64,000 nt of DNA from Neonectria sp. B-13 (GCA_002682825.1 NOKP01000002.1:1431132-1495131), one strand, 5' to 3'; numbered from the stretch's first letter, positions 11,071-23,027 are shown. Notes: generated from the sequence alone by a model not told the origin. Numbers and translations: made by a program.

Positions 11071-12749
11071 AGATGACTGAGATCCCCTCTCTAACCGAAG
11101 CAGCCGACAGATGAGGGGCAATCCTATCGCGCTGACAATTTACTCTGTTGAAGCATTCCAGCGGGGACGGGATAAAATTAGTTATTGGAAGCACAAGAGT
11201 ATCGCCTATATTACCAAGGTCTCCTTATGAAACTGCTCTAGGCTTGTCTAATATTGAATTACCAGCGGAACCCAGAACTACGGTTTGAGCACCGCAACAA
11301 GTGATGAAAGTCCCGGACCAGCACGAACTATGCCAAGCTTGCGATCCGGCCCCACATATCCGAGGGACTCGGCGTCAACCTCTCTGCCATCCGGCGGACA
11401 AATCCATAGAAGACCAAATGGAGCATCTGAATGGCCCAGCAAACCGCGTACGACCTGCTCGTAAGAAACAACAAGTCACAGAAATAGGGGCAGCCACAAT
11501 TAAGACCAACCGGAATTCGCTCCCTTGGCAAACTTCTCCACCATCTCAACGAGACCAAAGAGTCGCTCATCCGAAAAGCCGGGCCCCTTCCAGCAACATA
11601 GACTGACTGCGCCCGTCTTTCAACTTCGTGGCTTCTACTCTATTGAGCTCCACCCTCCTCGGCATAACTCCTTCACGATCCACTCCCCTCACCATGCCTA
11701 CGACTGCGCTCTCACCTCGTGAAGCAATATGACGAAGTCTTCCTAGTGAACGAACATTGAGAGCTTCAAGAACACAATACGACGCCCTAGACACGCTGCT
11801 CTCTTGGCTCTTAGTAGATCAGTATATTATTGGAGAGCGCTTCATCCCAGACACCTCATGTGGCAACCAAGAACTTCCAACTACCAAGACGGCGACATCG
11901 CGACGTGATTAATGGAAGGAAATCCCAATATGCTCAATTTGTATGACGTTCACAAGAATCCCCACCGCAAAACATTCACGTACTTTGCCCACTATATCTC
12001 CTTCATAAAGGCTCCCATGAAGACCACCTCACCATCGGCCCCAATGACTGCATGTTTAGCTTACGATTCCTTGCCCAGCTCACTACCCCGACTCTGCCTA
12101 GTAAGATCCGACTCTCAAATTCTCCAATCCGCTCGATGAAACCGGTTGCGCATGCGGGCGGAGTAAATACACAATCGTCTGATGGTCCACGACTAGTTCG
12201 TTTGAAGCGAGGAGCCAGTACACCTATTTTATAGAGATTGAGTCAAAACCGATGACCGATAGCAGAACGCTCCTTCTAGTGTAGGCATAGCACCTAGTAT
12301 CCAAGGTCTTCGATTAGCAAGCCGTCTTAATGTTACGCCGCAGTGAGTGGACCTAGCCGGGTAGCATCAACAAGAATATCACACTAATACGAGGGGTGAT
12401 GTTGAGGGCCATGTCAATCGTTTGACCTAGTAAATGAAAATTAAATAAGTACAGGAGCTCTGAAGATTTTCCCAATAGCCTCCCTGCGAGCTCAAAGATT
12501 ATTGAAGAGCGCAAGACAACAAGAAGCCTGGCCGATGCCTTGGTACAGGGCCGCTCAATCTACGCGGACCTTCCCCATACGGCAAGTAACATGACTCACT
12601 CGGCGATGCTGTTGCTTGGCGTTACACCACCGATTCATATAAGATTCTACGCTGGGTAGCTTATTAAATGCGTGAGTCGGTCTCAGTTATTTACACCACT
12701 CAGAATAACCATAGCCACCCTGAAAGCAACCACCCACCCACTCCCGTAA
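11071..12749. other. 1.7-kb intergenic region, possibly with eroded coding DNA
   Basis: Between the monooxygenase promoter block and the MFS gene. Codon-like segments appear in different plus-strand frames (for example around 11430-11590 and 11780-11890) but are interrupted by stops and shifts. I cannot assign them to a family. The last few hundred bases before 12750 would be the MFS promoter, including a pyrimidine/CA-rich stretch (CAACCACCCACCCACTCCC) just before the ATG. Confidence 0.4.
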
Positions 12750-14562
12750 ATGACCGTCAATAAATCGCTTGCTCATGGAGCTCCAACCACGGATGCTACC
12801 CAGCACTCGATGGACGAGCCGCCACTGGACACAAACAACCAACAACAGAACACTGATGTTGAACGGGCAAGAACATCAAGTGAAACCGTGCTGGTATTCT
12901 CAAAATGGCAGAAGCGATGGATTTCTCTGCTTACCTCTTTCGCTGCCATGTTCTCGACTTTAAGTAGCTTGATCTACCTTCCAGCACTTACTCCGATATC
13001 AGAGGCGCTCAACGTATCCTTAACACTTATGAACCTGACTGTGACTGCCTACATGGTTGTCGCCGGAATTGCTCCCGCCTTCATGGGAGATGTTGCAGAT
13101 CAAAGCGGGCGCAAACCTGTTTACATCCTACTGTTCATCCTCATGCTTGGCGCGAACCTTGGAATGGCTACCCTGAACAAATGGAGTGTCTTGCTTGTTT
13201 TTAGGATGTTGCTGAGTGCCGGTGCTTCGGCCACAGTCAGTGTTGCGTATGGGGTCATTGCAGACATTACGACGGCTGGAGAAAGAGGATCCTTCATTGG
13301 AACCGTTTTTCTTTTGTGAGAGCGATGTAATTGGAGAAGTGTACCCAGAAACTGACATAGTGTAGCATCACTATGGCGCCTACCCTGGGTCCAGTTCTGG
13401 GGGGTGTCCTGACAGACAAACTCGGGTGGCGCTGGATCTTCTGGTTCCTGTCCATCCTCACCGGCTCTACTCTACTGGTTCTGGTCATGTTTCTCCCCGA
13501 AACGCAAAGAAGGATAGTAGGCAACGGGGCAAAGCCAGCGAATGGAATCTATTGGAGTCTAGTATCTCCCGAGCGCGATGCGACACGCACTCCCCAGCAA
13601 AATGATTGCTCTGTGGAACAAGCCAAGAGGAGATGCCGATTCCCCAATCCTCTTACATGCGTCTCGGTTCTTGCGCACAAGGGGTCTCTCTTAACGATTC
13701 TGATCGGAGCGTTGGCCTACGTCAACTTCATCACACTGCAAACATCTCTAGCTTCACTAACCATCGACATTTACGACCTAACGTATTTGCAGGCCGGGCT
13801 GATTTACCTGCCGGCTGGGGTGTCATCAGCGGTCTCCGCCAAGCTCACGGGTACTGTCGCACCTGGCTAATACTTGAGGGCAAAAAGTGTTAATAAGAGC
13901 AGGCAAGTATCTCGATTGGAATTTCCGTCGCGCGTGTCGCAGGTTTGGTGCAGAGGATATGGATGTCCGACATGTGCACGAGATGGTGGGATTTCCAATT
14001 GAGGAGACACGCCTGCAGGGCCTGTACGTGGCGACATTTTTAAGCGCGCTGGCAACGGTTGGTTATGGACTGGTCGCAGAGTTCAAGACAGTAAGTCTCC
14101 TCGCCGCCATCTCATCAGAAATAGCTCTGGCTTGGGGGCTAACAGATCGGTAGCACATGGCCTCGATGCTCGTGACCCAAGTCCTTGCGGGAGCGACGGC
14201 GTCGGCCATCTTCACGGTAATTAACAACAACGTCCTCCCCGCTGTTGAACGCGCCACTGCTAAGCCTCTCTGCAATTTAGATGACGGGCACGCTGCTCAC
14301 CGACTACAACGCCCATCGTTCCGCGACGGCCCAGGCGGCATTTAACCTGGTGCGCTGCTTGGGCGCGGGGGCGGGGACGGCATCGTTAAACCCACTGATC
14401 CGAGCCATCGGGTCTGGCTGGACATTTGGGATCTTCGCCATCCTTGTCCTGTTTCAGGCACCCTTAATCTGGGGATTGAAGAGCCACGGCGTGGCCTGGA
14501 GGAAAGCCGAGGACGCAGAAGCCGCGCCTGAGACGCAGGAACAGCGCGGCATTGCGCCGTGA
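12750..14562 (+). CDS. MFS drug:H+ antiporter (DHA1 type)
   Basis: Five exons: 12750-13315, 13366-13850, 13903-14090, 14154-14216 and 14281-14562. All introns are GT...AG of 50-64 nt with consistent phase. The spliced protein has 527 residues. A hydrophilic N-terminus is followed by 12 predicted membrane helices. The loop after helix 2 carries the MFS signature (GDVADQSGRKPVY). Motif C of antiporters is visible as LGPVLGGVLTDKLGWRW in helix 5, which is typical of 12-TM DHA1 exporters. A cytoplasmic loop follows LPETQRR. It probably sits in the plasma membrane and exports a small hydrophobic compound. It is separated by 2 kb from the divergently transcribed monooxygenase, so the two could be co-regulated. 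The splice model is by hand; the exon 4 boundaries are the least certain. Confidence 0.88.
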
Positions 14563-15149
14563 AACAAGAGTCCAGTTAGTCCGTCTGGGGAATCATGGAT
14601 GGGCGGAAACCCACTTGGTTTAATGAAATGGCTTCCTGCGAATGCACCAAGTAACTTAGATCGAGGCCTGGCCGTCGTTTTGCCTGGTTCTGCTCCACTG
14701 TGGTGTCACCAAATCGGGTACGGAGTACACGCATGGTAGAAGCGCCGGGCTCCGGATATACAAATGGAATGACGAGTTTCACATTGACGATTCTCGAGCT
14801 GTGCTGGCTCCTTTCCCTGACCGGGATGATCCTGATTCCGCTGTGCATCGTTGCTTCGTATCCGTAGTTCCAAGTACAGGCATCGGGGGGGCTGAGTCCG
14901 GTGAAACATCAAACTTCCCCATCGATCGCGTGGTATGCCTTCTGGAACTAACGACGAGAATGGAAAGGGAGGCCGACAGGGGGTATCGTGTAATTTCCGT
15001 GCCTTCCAGGTCTCTGGCGTCACTGCCAAGTCCCTTCCCCAGGTTGTTCAGATCGTCGACTTCACTTCGTTTAGCACCTTTTCAACATACAACGCAAAGA
15101 ATATCATTCATAACAACAGGTGCTTACATACAGCCAAGAAATCACCAGC
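14563..15149. other. Intergenic, about 590 bp
   Basis: 3' side of the MFS gene and the promoter/leader of the small membrane protein gene. No ORF is supported. A TTCAACATACAACGC...AACAACAGG leader-like stretch lies just before the next start. Confidence 0.5.
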
Positions 15150-15688
15150 ATGTATCTTGACGAAAGCAGCGACGCGCTGGCCTCGAGCGCCGGCGGCTTC
15201 GAAATTACCCGCCTACAACCTCGGGAGGCCAAGGACTCGTGCCATCCACATCCTAACATGAACCTCTGCGAAAAGTCTCAAGTATCTACAAAAACAATCC
15301 TCGTTGCGGTTCTACTCTCAATGTAAGTTGGCAACACCGTGAAAAGCTGTGGTGATGGTCGAATCTAACGCTAAGGTGCAGGCTTTTCTGCCTATGCTGC
15401 TTCTTCGTCTTTCTCTGGCGCTTGCATCGAAAGCGCACCAAACTGGACAAGCAAGAGGACATCAAAGACCAGGAGTTTGACGACTACGGCATTGAATTGA
15501 GCGCAGCAGCGTCATCAAAGACATCGAGGATGCCGCAAGCACCCCCTCCAGCACAAATGAGGCGGGACACTTCAGACACCAGGAAGGCAGATCCACCTCC
15601 AAGTTACAGGATGTCCCAAGAGTCATTGTCGCCGTCTTTACGCCAAGCGATGGGAGTAGCCCCTCGAGATGGCCTTTCCAACAGGTAA
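15150..15688 (+). CDS. Small single-pass membrane protein, unknown function
   Basis: Two exons (15150-15322 and 15382-15688) around a 59-nt intron (GTAAGT...GTGCAG) give a 159-residue protein. The intron falls inside a single strongly hydrophobic segment (residues about 47-71): TILVAVLLSM from exon 1 joins LFCLCCFFVFLWRL from exon 2. That continuity is good evidence that the gene is real. The N-terminus is polar. After the membrane segment come a basic stop-transfer stretch (HRKRTKLDK) and a Ser/Pro-rich tail (PQAPPPAQM, PPPSYR). PPPSY is a PPxY-type motif, which can recruit WW-domain ubiquitin ligases such as Rsp5. The membrane segment contains three Cys that could be palmitoylated. I do not recognise the family. 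The ATG at 15150 is preferred; one at 15120 is also in frame. Confidence 0.65.
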
Positions 15689-16602
15689 TCAAGACCAGGG
15701 GCCATCCGTTATTGAGAAAGCGTGCGACATGACCCCACGCCAAAGGGTACGCATATCGATGCTGGGGAAGAGGCATGCCGCGTGACCACAAGAGATTCGC
15801 GCACACGCTCACCCAGGGAACGCCGCGTCGCAAGCCTACGACCACCGTGTTATTGCAACATGCGCTCAAATGCCGATTCCGAGCATCGTCGACACTGCGC
15901 CATCTTCAAAGCTCTCCTCGCCGTGTCGAGAGCTGGGTTCCAAGTCTAGTTGACATCGCCGCGTCAAGGTGCACGACCAGAAGCAAAGCACAAGAACCGG
16001 CCTTGGAGCTCGACTGAATCGTTGCATATCACTACAGTCGAAGGTGTCCTGGAGGGTCATAGCATCATACGAAGGGATTGATAGAAAATGAACGACACGA
16101 AACGTTGGGAGGCTTGGAGGCAGTGTTATGAGCGAATGCATGGGCGATTTGAACGGAGTGCAAGGTAGAGCCAGCACTACAAGGAACTGCATACTATTAA
16201 TGTATAACAAGCATTATTCTAAGTGTCACCCGCTCGCAATAATTTTGTGGTTGTGAGTCAGTCTCGGACTTCCACCGAGCCGTGGCATATAGCCGACTTG
16301 GGTTGCAGGTCAAGAAGCCGAGTTGGGACTCCACCTGATGCTCCAGTAGGTAACATATATTCCGACGTCCCAGCAACTAGTTATGGCCGGTCTTATCACA
16401 ATGCTGCATTCGGAGCTTCCCTTTTATCAATAACTACGACTCAATTTCCGTGCTTGTCAACTTATTGGAAGTGCTGCGGAGTCTCCCATCAATGGCATTT
16501 ACAATCTCGTCGCTGTTAGCGACCAACTTGACGTTGCCCGTCAGATCCATCAAAGCATCCCCTTTGAATCTATCAACCAAGTGCAACACGGTCGGTAAAT
16601 CG
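15689..16602. other. Intergenic, about 0.9 kb
   Basis: Contains the 3' region of the small membrane protein gene and the promoter/leader of the CoA-transferase. The CoA-transferase frame is open back to 16450 with ATGs at 16492 and elsewhere, so part of this could be coding in an alternative N-terminus. Confidence 0.45.
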
Positions 16603-17847
16603 ATGCTCCTGACAAGGAAAGCTGGAAGCCAACGTGTTGCACGGAAATACTCCACCACCACTCAATCGCCAAGCCGGAAGATGCTTCCCCTCGACGGTAT
16701 CACCGTCGTGAGTTTGGAGCATGCCATTGCGGCGCCATTCTGCACACGTCAACTCGCCGACATGGGAGCCCGCGTCATCAAAGTCGAGCGCCCCGGCGTA
16801 GGCGACTTTGCTCGAAGCTACGACACCCGAGTGCGCGGCCTGGCATCTCACTTCGTCTGGACCAACCGCTCGAAAGAGAGCCTGGCACTCGACCTGAAGA
16901 ACTCCAGAGACTTCGAAGTACTGAAAGCGCTCGTTGCAAAGGCCGACGTCTTGGTGCAGAATCTTGCGCCTGGAGCCAGCCAGCGGCTTGGGTTGTCCTT
17001 CGATGCGTTGAAGGATGCACACCCGAACCTCATCGTTTGCGACATCTCGGGATACGGTTCTGATGGTCCCTACCGTGACAAAAAGGCATATGACTTGCTG
17101 GTCCAAAGCGAGGCTGGGCTCCTCTCGGTGACGGGCACATCATCTGAACCGGCAAAGGTTGGTATTTCCATCGCCGACATTGCAGCCGGCACGTTTGCGT
17201 GTCAAAACATCATGGCGGCTTTGTTGAAGCGAGGAAAGACAGGCAGCGGATCCCATATCGACATTTCCATGCTCGAGGCCATGACGGAGTGGATGAGCTT
17301 CCCGCTGTACTACGCGTTTGAAGGGGCTCCTGGTCCCAACCGCGCCGGTGCCGCACACGCAGCAATCTACCCGTATGGGCCATTTGCAACCAGCGGCGGC
17401 GGATCCGTCATGCTGGGCGTCCAGAACGAGCGGGAGTGGGCAAACCTGTGTGCAAAGGTGTTGGGCAACGCCGACCTCGCCAAGGATGAGCGGTTCGTCA
17501 ACAACACGCTACGGGTCAAGAACCGCGATGCGCTGAAGGAGATCATCCTGGAGGCCTTTGCCGGCCTGGAAGCGGAAGATGTTCTTGCGAGGCTAGACAA
17601 GGCCGACATCGCCAATGCAAAGGTCAACGACATGCAGGGCGTTTGGGACCACCCTCAACTACGTGCACGAGGCCGCTGGACAGAGATAGACACGCCGGCT
17701 GGCAAGGTTCCTGCGCTTCTGCCACCGGGTGCAAAGGATACGGACGCGGTGAGGATGGACGCTGTTCCTGCGCTGGGGCAACACAACGAGGCCATACTTG
17801 CTGAGCTCGGATTTCCCAGCGTTGATGACCTTGTGAAGAAAGAATAA
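16603..17847 (+). CDS. Class III (CaiB/BaiF) CoA-transferase, probably mitochondrial
   Basis: Single exon. From the ATG at 16603 it encodes 414 residues; the frame is open from 16450. I chose 16603 because it gives a compact, basic, Arg/Ser-rich presequence (MLLTRKAGSQRVARKYSTTT) typical of mitochondrial import, followed directly by the conserved domain start LPLDGITVVSLEHAIAAPFCTRQLADMGARVIKVE. Family III CoA-transferases move CoA between carboxylic acids through an active-site Asp. The candidate is in KKAYDLLVQSEAGLLSVTG (about residue 163). Closest in feel are succinyl-CoA:glutarate CoA-transferase (SUGCT/C7orf10)-type proteins and other fungal members of unsettled substrate. Later motifs IDISMLEAM and GVQNEREWANLC fit the second part of the fold. 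Full length for the family (about 400 residues). No partner genes nearby fix the substrate. Confidence 0.9.
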   Translation: MLLTRKAGSQRVARKYSTTTQSPSRKMLPLDGITVVSLEHAIAAPFCTRQLADMGARVIKVERPGVGDFARSYDTRVRGLASHFVWTNRSKESLALDLKNSRDFEVLKALVAKADVLVQNLAPGASQRLGLSFDALKDAHPNLIVCDISGYGSDGPYRDKKAYDLLVQSEAGLLSVTGTSSEPAKVGISIADIAAGTFACQNIMAALLKRGKTGSGSHIDISMLEAMTEWMSFPLYYAFEGAPGPNRAGAAHAAIYPYGPFATSGGGSVMLGVQNEREWANLCAKVLGNADLAKDERFVNNTLRVKNRDALKEIILEAFAGLEAEDVLARLDKADIANAKVNDMQGVWDHPQLRARGRWTEIDTPAGKVPALLPPGAKDTDAVRMDAVPALGQHNEAILAELGFPSVDDLVKKE

Positions 17848-18506
17848 TAGAGAAAATAGAAGAGTGTGAATGTCTTGGCTGCCGACGAGTCCGCCGCCCG
17901 AAGTGGACCTGCTGAGCGGTCCGACCCGTGCCTAGGCTACATCAGTTATTTACTCCCAGATAAGACAAAGCTTTATCTCCAGAAGATGTAACAAATCTGA
18001 CGCAAATGTTCCATTATTGATTCTTGAAAGAATGAGGCATTTCGAGGCTAGTTTGCTGTCCAACTTCAGATGCAGTGGTGCTCAAGCGCTAAACAGTTTT
18101 AGTGTCGCAGACACGAACGACTTTTCTTTCGCGTCGTTTGAACCTGCTTGAACGACATCCTGTGTCAGTAAAAGATGTCTTGCCTCTCTTCTGCAGCCCT
18201 AGGAGAGGATCCAACACCAATTACATCCACAACCCCTGCGGCGGGCAATGCCACATGGGGAGATAAATGCTGACATTGCGGGGCTTACGCCAATCTTCAG
18301 CTGGTCCACGGGAGGCGCTATTTATGTCGACGGGCCCAGATTCTTCTTCCCTACGAACACACGAACACACGCTAATAAATGCTTTAGCTTGGTGTTCCTC
18401 GCCGCTGGGTTCCCTCTCATCCTGTGCTAATTGAGGGACTCTTTACATCGCCGCCAACTAGTGGCGTTTCTTGACTTCAATCAGTTCTGAGTAGCGGCCG
18501 CTGAAG
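17848..18506. other. Intergenic, 3' region of the CoA-transferase and promoter of the STAND gene
   Basis: About 660 bp with no supported ORF. Near 18350 there is a short CGAACACACGAACACACG direct repeat within the STAND promoter. Confidence 0.45.
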
Positions 18507-21500
18507 ATGGCGGCATCAGAGGTCGACTTCTTTGGCGCCAACGTCGATGAGGCGATCCAACGGACATGGCAGCAAGTAGAGGATCGAGTGGTCCAGATGG
18601 CCGGAGGCGATCGTTCCAAGATCAAGCAGCTCAATATTGACGACGTCTTGCAATACTTAGACCAAGCGCAGTCTAGCGATAAGAAGTCGGCCGAAAAGTA
18701 CGGCGCTGTCAGGAACATCTTCAACCGGACACTTCAGTGCATTCAGACCGTCGGCGGCATCGTTGCGGATGGGGCTTCCTACGTAAGGGAATGAGTCCTA
18801 GAAAAGCTGTCCAGCTTTATACTGACCGCCATCATAGGCCTTTGCCCCAGCAGGAACCTGCTACAACGCCCTCACATTCGTCATCCAAGCCTGGCAGGGC
18901 TACGAGGGCATCTTCGAGAGCCTGGCATCCCTCCTCGAGAAATGCACCGAGTTCCTCGACCGCTTGAGCTACTACACCCAGTCCGGCATGGACTCCAAGT
19001 TGACCAAGGTCGCCTGCCAGCATCTGCAGATCTTTGTAGAGATCTGCGACCGGTCCCTCAAGCTCAAGCTCAAGCGCCACAAGTTTTCCGCATTCATGAA
19101 GCAGATGTTCCTCAACGACGATGGAGTCCAGGATCTGCTGGGCGCCATGAAGAACTTGGTCGACAAGGAGCGCGGCCTCGTGTCGGCTCAGACGTGGAAG
19201 TCCAGCAACGAGGCCGCCACGAACTCGAGGGACGGCCTGTCGTTGACGCGGAAGGTTCACAACACCATGGTGGAGGAGAAGAACCAGCAGAAACGGGACA
19301 AGGAGCTGCAAAAGTGGAAGCTGTCCATCATCGATGCGTTGGAGTGCGAACGCACAGTTCTTGAAGAAGATACACAACCGTGGGAGAAGACGTGGAAGAG
19401 GCACAAGTCCAAGATCCTCGAAGGCAGTGGCGAATGGCTCGTGCAAGACCCTCGTTTCAAGGAGTGGGCTATGGAGAGCGACGGTTCGAGTCGGATTATT
19501 GGCCTTGAGGGCGAGGATGGATCTGGCAAGACTCTCCTGGCGTCCAATGTCATCCGTCATCTCCGTAAAACGACGACTATTGGGACTTCTGCATCTCGGG
19601 TGGTCGTTGCTCATAACTTCGTGGAGACCGACTCTAAATCGTCTGCCAACACCGACACCGTCATCTCCATCTCAAGAAACCTCATGTGTCAGCTGGCTCT
19701 TGGTGACGAGCCGTTCATGAAGAGCGTGGCTGCCATCTGCGAAAAGTCAAAGTTCTTCGATAGCCCTCTAGACATGTGGACGCAGTTGCTGCTACAAAAT
19801 GAAGACATCGCCAACATCGATGTCACATTCTTCATCGTACTCGATGGGCTGGGTACCAACATCGACATGTTCACCCACCTTCTTCAGAAATTCTCGGACA
19901 ATTCGTTGGTACAACGGACTCGCATCCTGTTGACTGGGCGTCGGGAAATGTTTGAAAGCATTGAGAGGGCTGGAGGGCTGAGGTTGGAAAAGATCGCCCT
20001 GGGGGAGCCAAACAAGCAGGACGTTGAGCTCTACATCAATAACCGCATGGAAAACATGGATATTCTGAAGGACATTTCACGGCCTGGTGTTTCAGAAATG
20101 AGAGAGAAGATCCTCCAAGATCTCCAGAGCTCCACTAAAGGCGACTACTACAAGATCGGCCGCGTGCTCGACAACATCTCGAAAACCGACGACGTGGAGG
20201 AGATCAACTCGTATCTCCAGGCCGCCGGCGACACGCGCCCAGACCAGATCGAGGACGACATTGAGAAGCTGAACCAAACGCGGACGGCAAAAGAAATCTC
20301 TGAGATTAACGAAATGATCCTCTGGATCTGGGCAGCGCAGATGTGGTTGAGTCCTCGTGAGATGGAGGGCGCTTTGGCGCTCAAAGCCGGCAACGGTGGG
20401 GGCACATCCCTCATGTCCATCGAGTCCAAGATCAAGACCAAGTACACCATCTTCTCTACTGAGGATAACTTGATTGGCTTCAAGGTTGGCGAAATCCTGG
20501 AGAAGATTCCCCTGAAGAAGAAGGACACCGGCGATGAGGAGAGCTCCAGTGGATACAAGGAGATCCAGCCTGCCGAGATCAACATTATCAAGCATTACCT
20601 GTCGGTCGTGTGCCCTCCAGACCTCTATGACAAGATCGGATTCAATGAATTCTTTGACCTCAAGATGGTGCGCAAGAGCAACTACATCTGCAAGGACGAA
20701 GACAATGGGCACATCACCATCGTCCTCAGATGCCTCACCTGCTTGGAAGAGGAACGAAACGAAACGACTGAGCCCTTGGCCTCTTACACAATGGCAAAAC
20801 TTTTGTCTCACATGGAAGACACTGATCTGTCGTTGGCTGACCGTTCCCTCAAGGCTGAGGTCGGCATCATGCTGGCCAGACTCTTCACCGAAAAGTATGC
20901 CCTTGACTCGCTCTTGAGGCTCAATACAACCGACCTCCATAGCGATAATATGAGTTTCTCGAGGTATGAGATCCCCATCACTTGGGGCCCTTGGGTATAT
21001 ACCAACCAGGGCGTAGATAGCATTACCAAATGGTTCAAGGACTCTGCAGTTATTGAGAAGGTCAAAGACAAAGCGATTGTAACAGCCTTCAACTCCGCTT
21101 CGGAACTAAATCGGCACATGGTTCTTTTTGAGTTGGCCCTGAAAATGGCGGCAACTAATCTTTTCAGGATCGAAACTACGAAGCTGGAGAAGTTCTTCGC
21201 ATTCGTCTTCATCTATTCGCTTTTGACAAAGGTAAGTCAACTCATTGAGTCTCGGCTCAAAACTATGGAAGGCTAACGTGGCGTTCTCTAGAATTCCAGA
21301 ACCAATGTCACTGACATAGACCTGGTTTACAAGCCAACTCTCGAAATGGTTCAAGTAGTCGAGGATTGGTCGCAGACGATACTTGGGGTCACCACGAAAG
21401 ACTCAACCTGGGAGGCCCAGGCCTCTACACTACTTGAATGCCTGCCCAGAGACCACATTTCCGCGTCGCAAGTGGAAGAGCGGGCTCGTAAGGCTTTGGA

Positions 21501-23027
21501 GCTTGATCCCAGTAACTGGAGGGCTTCTTACACCCTATCCCGGGTCATCGAATCCCCAGCAGAAAAGATTGCACTCACTGAAGGCGTTGTTGACAAGCTC
21601 ATGGGCGACACGAAGTGGAGAGATGATAAGCGGAACAGATCCCTTCTTTCACTGATGGTTATCGACCTCGGGAATCAATACTGGGAGGACGAAGAGATGC
21701 AAGACGAGGCAATAAAAGTCTACTCCAAGGTTCTGGACATTGACCGATCATACCCCATTCTCGAGCCCTTCTCTCAAATTCTGCCCAATTACTCGTCAAA
21801 GGAGAAATGGACGGCCGGCATTGAGTTCCTCGAGAGGCTTCTCGAGCATCAAGAGGATGGGCAAAATGAGGCCGGGTCATTCATCGGTAGAAGCCTTTCA
21901 TTGGAGTCTCCTGAGCTCTCCTCATTCCTAGCCAAAACCATCGAGTCAACGGGTCGATTCGATCTTCTGGAAACGCTTATATCGAAGGCGAAGGAGATCA
22001 ACCTTGAACCCGAGGAGAAGTTCTATCTGCTGTTTAACTATGGACAGATCTTGTTCGATATCAAAGGCCACGAAGAAGCCGGTACCGCTACCTGGGAGGC
22101 AGTCGTGGCGGACGCTTCCGAGTCTGAGAAGGCGTGGGCCATCGGCACCACTGTTGTACACCTTGTTCCCGCGTGGATGAGAATGGCAACAGCGGAGGGA
22201 ACCACGGCACTGCAAGCCGAGACATACTACAACAAGATTGAGTCCTGGTACGATATGTTCGAGAGCAAGGCCAACAAATCGACAGACAACTGCGTTGTCT
22301 TTGCCCAGTACTTTCGATTCCGAGGCGACATGGACCGAGCAAAGAAGGTTCTACTTAACTCGTCGAGCGAATCACTTGAGATGCTCTACGACGACGACCT
22401 TGAAAACGACATGCTCTCGTTCTGGGGTCTCAGCCTAGTTTTCTCAGCAATGCGCGACATCCCTAACAACCTCGTCGCCTGGGATATGATGGCGCAGTGC
22501 CGACAGATACAATGGCCGAGTATGAACGGAAGCTAGCCCTATGGAACGAGAAGAACCCTGTGGCAGAACCTAATGATGGCGAGGAAAGCAAAGAGGACGA
22601 CAAGACGGAACAGGGGAACCCGGAAGACACCAGCCCTGCTAGCGGCGAGGACCCAGCCGAAGCAAACGAGGACAACGAGAGCACAGTCAGCGAGTTCATA
22701 ATGGCGCCTACTAAACCAGACATGAGCATCGCCTTCTGCGACGGCCCTTGCCCGACACTCTTTCAGCAGCCAACAGGCTTCTGGTCCTGCTTGACCGAGA
22801 GCGGGCAAGTGCACTTTTGCGAGGACTGTTACCTGAAGCTGAAGGACGGCACGCTACAGCCGAAGGTGTGTGACAAGAACCATGAGCATCTTCACATGGA
22901 GCGCGACGCCGAGAAGGTGGCGGCGATTCCCAAGGGCTCTGTGGCCGTTGGGGATAGGGTCATTACCCTGGAGGAGTGGAAGCAGGAGATCAAGGCGAAA
23001 TATGTTGAGTTTGGTGAGAGGAAGTAG
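18507..23027 (+). CDS. Fungal STAND/NLR-like protein: Goodbye-NACHT-TPR-like-zinc motif (frameshifted near the 3' end)
   Basis: Exons 18507-18782, 18838-21231 and 21292 onward, with GT...AG introns of 55 and 60 nt. If the frame is continuous through about 22497, the product is about 1468 residues. Residues about 10-200 match the helical Goodbye domain of fungal STAND proteins (FAPAGTCYNALTFVIQAW; FLDRLSYYTQS). The NTPase follows: P-loop GEDGSGKT (about 317-324), a Walker B-like FFIVLDGLG (about 422) and RILLTGRRE. Then come a winged-helix-like region and helical TPR-like repeats (RKALELDPSNWRASYTLSR). After 22497 a second frame continues with an acidic linker and a Cys/His segment (CDGPCP, CEDCYLKL, VCDKNHEHLH) resembling the C-terminal zinc motif of related fungal proteins. 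Such proteins are candidate signal-transducing ATPases in non-self recognition, allorecognition or cell death. As read, translation stops at 22534-22536 without the zinc segment. Confidence 0.85.
22470..22512 (+). other. Frame break separating the STAND gene from its C-terminal zinc segment
   Basis: The main frame reads AWDMMAQCRQIQWP and stops at 22534-22536. The next frame is open from 22497 and starts with PTDTMAEYERKLALWNEKNP. There is no room for an intron: the only GT...AG between them spans 10 nt. One extra nucleotide near 22498 would join the two. Either this is a single-base assembly error, a true 1-nt deletion truncating the protein, or a frameshifting site. An independent start at ATG 22512 would give a 171-residue zinc protein. 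Confidence 0.75.

Noticed and set aside
11281..12250. Possible degraded gene between the monooxygenase and the DHA1 exporter
   Set aside because: Some phrases look coding but jump frames with stops and match no family I recognise, so I do not call a pseudogene.
16450..16602. N-terminal extension of the CoA-transferase from 16450 or 16492
   Set aside because: The frame is open, but the extension is not family-like and the ATG at 16603 gives a textbook mitochondrial presequence. Kept only as an alternative.
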